A DNA stretch of 64,000 bases, from positions 992,001 through 1,056,000 of the forward strand of contig JAYJMM010000071.1 in assembly GCA_037349105.1 (NCBI GenBank), given 5' to 3'. Under the pieces are notes generated by a model. That model did not search any database. It saw nothing but the letters and a program-made list of their open reading frames with translations, and was not told the DNA's origin. Position numbers and translations under genes: made by a program. The DNA is from Limnomonas spitsbergensis. Taxonomy: Eukaryota; Chlorophyta; Chlorophyceae; Chlamydomonadales. Shown piece by piece: positions 60,415 through 64,000 of the stretch (the first letter of the stretch is position 1; every line of letters starts with the position of its first letter).

Positions 60415-60600
60415 GTCAATGACATTTCACCTCCGGGCCCCGCTTAAAATGGCTCGGCCGCGTGGCGCCCTTGAACTGTCCCTTTGGGAGAAAATAAACG
60501 GAAGGTGGGAGGAAAAGAAGGAGAAGAACGCATAGGAGAAAGAAATAGCCCCCCACAAAAGTAAAAGGCAGCCCGAAGTATCTTTGCCCCTCTGAAGCCT
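60415..60600 (+). repeat. Dispersed repeat family 1, copy with GA-rich tail
   Basis: GTCAATGACATTTCACCTCC, GGGCCCCGCTTAAAATGG, CTCGGCCGCGTGGCGCCC, TTGAACTGTCC, then purine-rich sequence to about 60600. Same plan as 6296-6450. Confidence 0.75.
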
Positions 60601-60632
60601 ATTCCCCAAGATGGCAAAGAAAAACAACAAAT

Positions 60633-60935
60633 CTAGGCCTTAACAAAGCGAACGACGTCCTTAACAAAAGTCAGAGACTCCAATCCAAGCCTACCCTGGT
60701 ACAACTGTTGAAAGGCTGTGGCGCCCTCCAGGAGGCCTACCCAACCTCTCTCTTTAAGCCTCTCCTTCAAGCCAGGGCACTGGAAGCAGACATGCATCGC
60801 ATCCTCCACATGCTCGCCATCTCCCCTTGCCCAACACCGCCCGTTACGCTGCTGACCGCTGCGCCGTCTTCGAGTGTCAGCCGTGCTGACGGCGCCGAGC
60901 CGCTGCCTTAAGTTCATGAATGTGCACGTAAGCAC
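60633..60935 (-). pseudogene. LINE reverse-transcriptase C-terminal fragment
   Basis: Minus-strand frame with CWARGDGEHVEDAMHVCFQC, then PGLKERLKE: the late zinc-knuckle region of LINE polyproteins (Cys, E-x-H, x-x-x-C-P). It ends LESLTFVKDVVRFVKA-stop, a common end for this class. No RT motifs upstream, so it is a 5'-truncated copy. Confidence 0.6.
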
Positions 60936-61021
60936 ACTCCCTTCGACTTGTGCGGCCCCTGGCTTGCGCTAGCATGGCGCCCGCCGTAGACTAAAACCAG
61001 GTGCGTTAGGCCGCCGTGAAG

Positions 61022-61243
61022 TTTTGTGAAGTTTTTACAGTCCAACAGAGCATCACACTTAATGCATGGGACATGTGCCCGTAAACCGGTACAGGCACTT
61101 GATACACTAGGACAGAAAGCGAAAACCAGTGACCCCCCTGGGCAAGCAACTAGCACACAACCACGACAGTGGCATGGGAATGAACCCCATAGTGCAGAAG
61201 ATAAGCCCCAGCCATACAACATGAAGTGGGTGCAAAAGAGTTC
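61022..61243 (+). repeat. Inverted repeat, left arm (about 230 bp)
   Basis: Matches 63303-63537 inverted: for example GAAGTTTTTACAGTCCAACA and GACCCCCCTGGGCAAGCAAC. The two arms enclose about 2 kb. Confidence 0.8.
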
Positions 61244-61374
61244 GATTGAGCACCGCCTAGAGAATTTGGGGGGAGACAGGAAATTTGGCAAAGTTTTGAG
61301 ATGATTCTCCGTTTTCATCATACACTGAAAGATACAACAATCAAATTTCTTCCAGTCCGCATATGCAGAATCCG

Positions 61375-61447
61375 GGTTCCGTAGCTCAAATGGTAGAGCA
61401 TCATTCTGCCAAGAATGGGGATGTGGGTTCGAATCCCACTGGAGCTA
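61375..61447 (+). tRNA. tRNA-Gly(GCC)-like gene or SINE head
   Basis: Exactly 73 bases. The acceptor stem GGTTCCG pairs with TGGAGCT (four Watson-Crick and three G-T pairs), the D-arm is GCTC-loop-GAGC, the T-arm is GTGGG-TTCGAAT-CCCAC, and the variable loop has five bases. Box A (TAGCTCAAATGG) and box B (GGTTCGAATCC) are perfect. The anticodon loop is CTGCCAA, anticodon GCC. The anticodon stem is mismatched at two positions in the standard register; a 5-bp stem CATTC/GAATG with a 6-base loop forms instead. Together with the shared downstream AAAACCTCTCGGCG at 7395-7475 this suggests a SINE or pseudo-tRNA rather than a working tRNA. Confidence 0.5.
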
Positions 61448-61657
61448 CCTGAGTGACTAGTAAAACCTCTCGGCGATGTGTGTTTAGTCAGTCATGAGGG
61501 ACATCGCAAAGTAAAAGAGGTACCGACGAGTCCACAGTTACTATGACTCGGGGGAGGGTGCGCGTATCCCGTACGGGCAGGTTTACCTACGGGTCGCCTA
61601 TACCTAGGGATCCGTTAAATTCACGAACGATTGGAAACGACACGTAGTTCTTACTTC

Positions 61658-62194
61658 TTACTTGCAGAATCCGCTGCATTTAGTTTGCCCCACACTCCAT
61701 TTGCGTACCGTTTCATGCATGGCCTCATCCTCGTCCTCTAGGCAATTATGGAAAGTAAGGTTAAACTGAAAACGAAGGTCTGTATAGAACGGACAGTAAA
61801 TCATGTGAAGCTCATCCTCCCGACATTTAAGATTGCAACATCTACAAATCCTCTCGCTACGAGGCACACAGGGTTTCTCAAAGCGCCCCGTCTCAACATT
61901 CAGCCAATGCGACCCCATCTGATACCAGGCTACAGCGAAAATAATATTAGGCTTACTCAAATTGTACCAGAAAGTCTCCTTCACATCACGCTTAATTTGG
62001 AACCACTTAGAGAACGTAAACAATTTGAACCCCGAGCGTTCTGAGTCAGGAGTAGCACGTACTGACAGAGCCATACGTGGCATATCCCTGGACATTTTGG
62101 AAAGCCACGGATCCCTAGCTGAATTCACAATGACCTCAAAATCCAAAGAGGTATTGGCTGAAGCAGTCAATAAATCAATACCCAGAGTCATCAA
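61658..62194 (-). pseudogene. LINE polyprotein C-terminal fragment (second type)
   Basis: Minus-strand frame of 178 codons. It contains NLSKPNIIFAVAWYQMGSHW, then ERICRCCNLKCREDELHMIY, then CPFYTDLRFQF: the C-x2-C, ED-E-x-H, x-x-x-C-P-x-Y-x-x-LR zinc-knuckle end shared by many LINE reverse transcriptases. RT and endonuclease domains are absent, so the copy is 5'-truncated. It differs from the 60633-60935 fragment. Confidence 0.65.
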
Positions 62195-62282
62195 TATCGT
62201 AGACAGAAAACCAGCCCAACAAAGTGAAGTGCCAGCCTAGACCTGTGTTCAACGGCAGGATCTCTGGGGGCCCCTCTGCTAG

Positions 62283-62924
62283 ATGCATCCAGCAGCGCCC
62301 GCTCGTATGTTGCATCAAGTAGCGCTAGCACCTCTGAAGAAGATGGAGACAGCAGCAGCAGCACTAACAGCAACAACAGAAGGAACAACACTCACAGCAG
62401 AGACTGAACGATCCAGCGGCGACAACATCAGAAGAAACAAAAACACGGAGCGGCAAGGAGCAGCCCCGGCGGCTGCACCATCATGCGGGGCTGGCAACAG
62501 CGTGGGTGCCAGCGGCACTGCGCTGCCCGCCATGCAGGACGGCAGGGATTCCAGTTTTGTCATATCCGGCCTACCAGAGGGTGGTTTAGGGGAGGACTGT
62601 GCGGCTCAGGTCTGTAAGACAGTGTGCAAGCTCATGGGCATCACTATCAATGTCAGTAGTGCCTTCCGCATGGGCAGGCCGGATCCCAAGTTATTGCGGA
62701 AGATCAAGTTCCGCGTGGACAATCGCAGCGAGGCCGAGAGCATCGTGTACATGAGGATTCAGTTGGCAGGCAAGGGTGTCACCATCTGGGATGATATGTC
62801 CCATGCAGAGCTGGCGGCACGGCATGAGCTCTGGCCCAAGTTCCAGTTTGCCAAGGAAATGAAGTTGAGGGTGTTTTTCACGCGTGCTCGGCTCTTTGTG
62901 GATGGGGTGGAGGTGGCCGCATGA
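62283..62924 (+). CDS. L1 ORF1p-like RNA-binding protein (retroelement ORF1)
   Basis: ATG at 62283 (others follow, for example 62343) opens 213 codons. After an Ala/Thr-rich N-terminus comes an RRM-like part (SFVISGLPEGGLGEDCAAQV, SSAFRMGRPDPKLLRKIKFR) and a C-terminal part (IQLAGKGVTIWDDMSHAELA, LFVDGVEVAA). This is the layout of L1 ORF1 proteins (Transposase_22 family): V-I-x-G-x-P, A-x-R-x-G, I-K-F, then W-D-D-x-S and VDG. Such proteins coat the element RNA. No ORF2 follows within the window. The divergent LINE fragment on the minus strand ends only 90 bases away, so the two probably come from separate insertions. Confidence 0.65.
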   Translation: MHPAAPARMLHQVALAPLKKMETAAAALTATTEGTTLTAETERSSGDNIRRNKNTERQGAAPAAAPSCGAGNSVGASGTALPAMQDGRDSSFVISGLPEGGLGEDCAAQVCKTVCKLMGITINVSSAFRMGRPDPKLLRKIKFRVDNRSEAESIVYMRIQLAGKGVTIWDDMSHAELAARHELWPKFQFAKEMKLRVFFTRARLFVDGVEVAA

Positions 62925-63302
62925 GTTTTGACCTCATTTGTCAGGTTAAGGGGGAAATTTGCGGGAGATTTGACTAACAGTCCTTGATGGGAAGACTGTC
63001 CCCTTGATTATCACAATTCCTTTCTCTGGTCTCATCTTTGTTTCTAGATTACTTATGCAACATTGAAATCGCTCACTTACAGATGTTTCACACCCGGTAC
63101 TCATCTCAATGATTATACAACACAGTTCACACTTTTTAAACACTTTACTCACTTAAGTTACACAACACATAGTGCCTCACCCATTTCACATTTTTTTAAA
63201 CACTTAATCTCATTGAAGTGTCCCTCACGCATCACACAGTTTTTACACAGACTTATATTTCACTTAGATCTTCTCCTTTCCTTCTTAATTTTCCTAGGAG
63301 GC

Positions 63303-63537
63303 GTCCAACCGAACTCTTTTGCACCCACGTCATGTTTTATAGCTGGGGCTAATCTTCTGCACTATGGGGTTCATTCCCACGCTACTGCTCAGTGGTTGTG
63401 TGTTGGTTGCTTGCCCAGGGGGATCACTGGTTTTCGCTCGCTGGCCTAGCGTATTTAGTGTTTGTCCCGGTTTACGGGCACAAGTCCCATGCATCAAATG
63501 TGATGCCCCGTTGGACTGTAAAAACTTCACAAACTCT
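63303..63537 (-). repeat. Inverted repeat, right arm
   Basis: Inverted counterpart of 61022-61243 with roughly 85-90 percent identity by eye: GGGCACAAGTCCCATGCATC against GATGCATGGGACATGTGCCC when inverted and aligned. Confidence 0.8.
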
Positions 63538-64000
63538 GAGACAGGTAGCGGCTGCAGGTCAGTCACTGTCTGACAGAGTTTGGGGATGGCTGATCCCTCC
63601 AACTGTGAGTATTGTCCTATACGTTCGGTGGCTGAAAGGGCGTAGGGCGCTCTAAAACCCGGTGCAATGCAGGCAGTGCTTACGAGGGTTTTGGGCTTTC
63701 CGACTCGCAAAGCGAGGGCGCATCATGGCCACTAGTTCAGGACCCGAGGGGCTTCGCCCCATCGAATCTACACAAAGGGAGAGAGAGAGGATCGTGTGGC
63801 GTGTTTGATCCCCCAACCTCTGGGAACGGATGAAGAACATCTGAGCATGCCCATGCGGCCATGCATGAAGAACATGCATGAGGGGGGAGTGGGGGGCATT
63901 TTGGGGCAGTTTTCGAGGACCTTGCCCAACCATGTGTAGGTAAGCACGTGCCCAATCCCGTGACAGCACTGGAAATAATAGCATGCAAGGTGCAAGCTCT
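63538..64000. other. No gene; family 2 repeat fragment
   Basis: 63781-63835 (GAGAGAGGATCGTGTGGCGT, TTGATCCCCCAACCTCTGGG) matches the 3' part of dispersed family 2. GGGGCTTCGCCCC at 63748-63760 is a perfect small hairpin. No supported gene up to the window edge. Confidence 0.5.

Noticed and set aside
61375..61447. Certain functional tRNA-Gly
   Set aside because: The anticodon stem is mismatched in the standard register and the homology with 7395-7475 runs past the tRNA, so it is listed only at moderate confidence.

Overview
This is eukaryotic nuclear DNA, most likely from a chlorophyte green alga (Chlamydomonadales-like is my best guess, no species named). The reasons are GT-AG introns of 0.4-2 kb, Ala/Pro/Gly-rich exons, a Dualen/RandI-type LINE with two endonuclease domains, short TTTAGGG-type repeats in introns, and a very high load of minisatellites. 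There are no operons, Shine-Dalgarno sites or CRISPR arrays. Gene models were built by eye from reading frames, splice consensus and phase continuity; family names rest on motif recognition, not on a search.

Layout. 1-770: 37-bp tandem array. 893-11267: minus-strand exons of low-complexity, probably nuclear proteins (893-2525, 4906-6107, 7917-11267), separated by a G-rich minisatellite, a 14-bp array and dispersed repeats. 13006-13293: minus-strand AP2/ERF-domain exon. 14927-23431: one uninterrupted plus-strand LINE frame of about 2,835 codons carrying a Josephin-like cysteine protease, AP endonuclease, reverse transcriptase, RNase H, CCHC knuckle and restriction-like endonuclease. It lies just upstream of BTB/POZ exons (23597-23788 and 25253-25576). 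26761-32692: a foldback-type element with arms of about 1.7 kb, whose left arm was split by a hAT transposon that in turn carries a second, nested hAT. 33000-34620: a cluster of a short dispersed repeat. 34889-35622: unrecognised exon. 36411-37068: decayed WD40 fragment.

38431-52162 is the main gene: nine minus-strand exons whose phases join without error over 1,070 codons. They encode a membrane-anchored START-domain (lipid-transfer-like) protein similar in plan to the plant CP5 family. Its introns are swollen by minisatellites (14 bp, 25 bp), by decayed tandem copies of the neighbouring exons, and by copies of a dispersed repeat. Directly upstream of the first visible exon lies a 6.6-kb array of a 17-bp unit (52213-58842) with an exact 2,550-bp higher-order period.

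58843-64000 holds a possible terminal exon, two LINE 3'-end fragments, an L1 ORF1p-like frame, a tRNA-Gly-like Pol III unit and a 235-bp inverted repeat. Most of the window is repeat-driven. The cellular genes I can support are the START gene, the AP2 and BTB exons, the WD40 remnant and several low-complexity exons.
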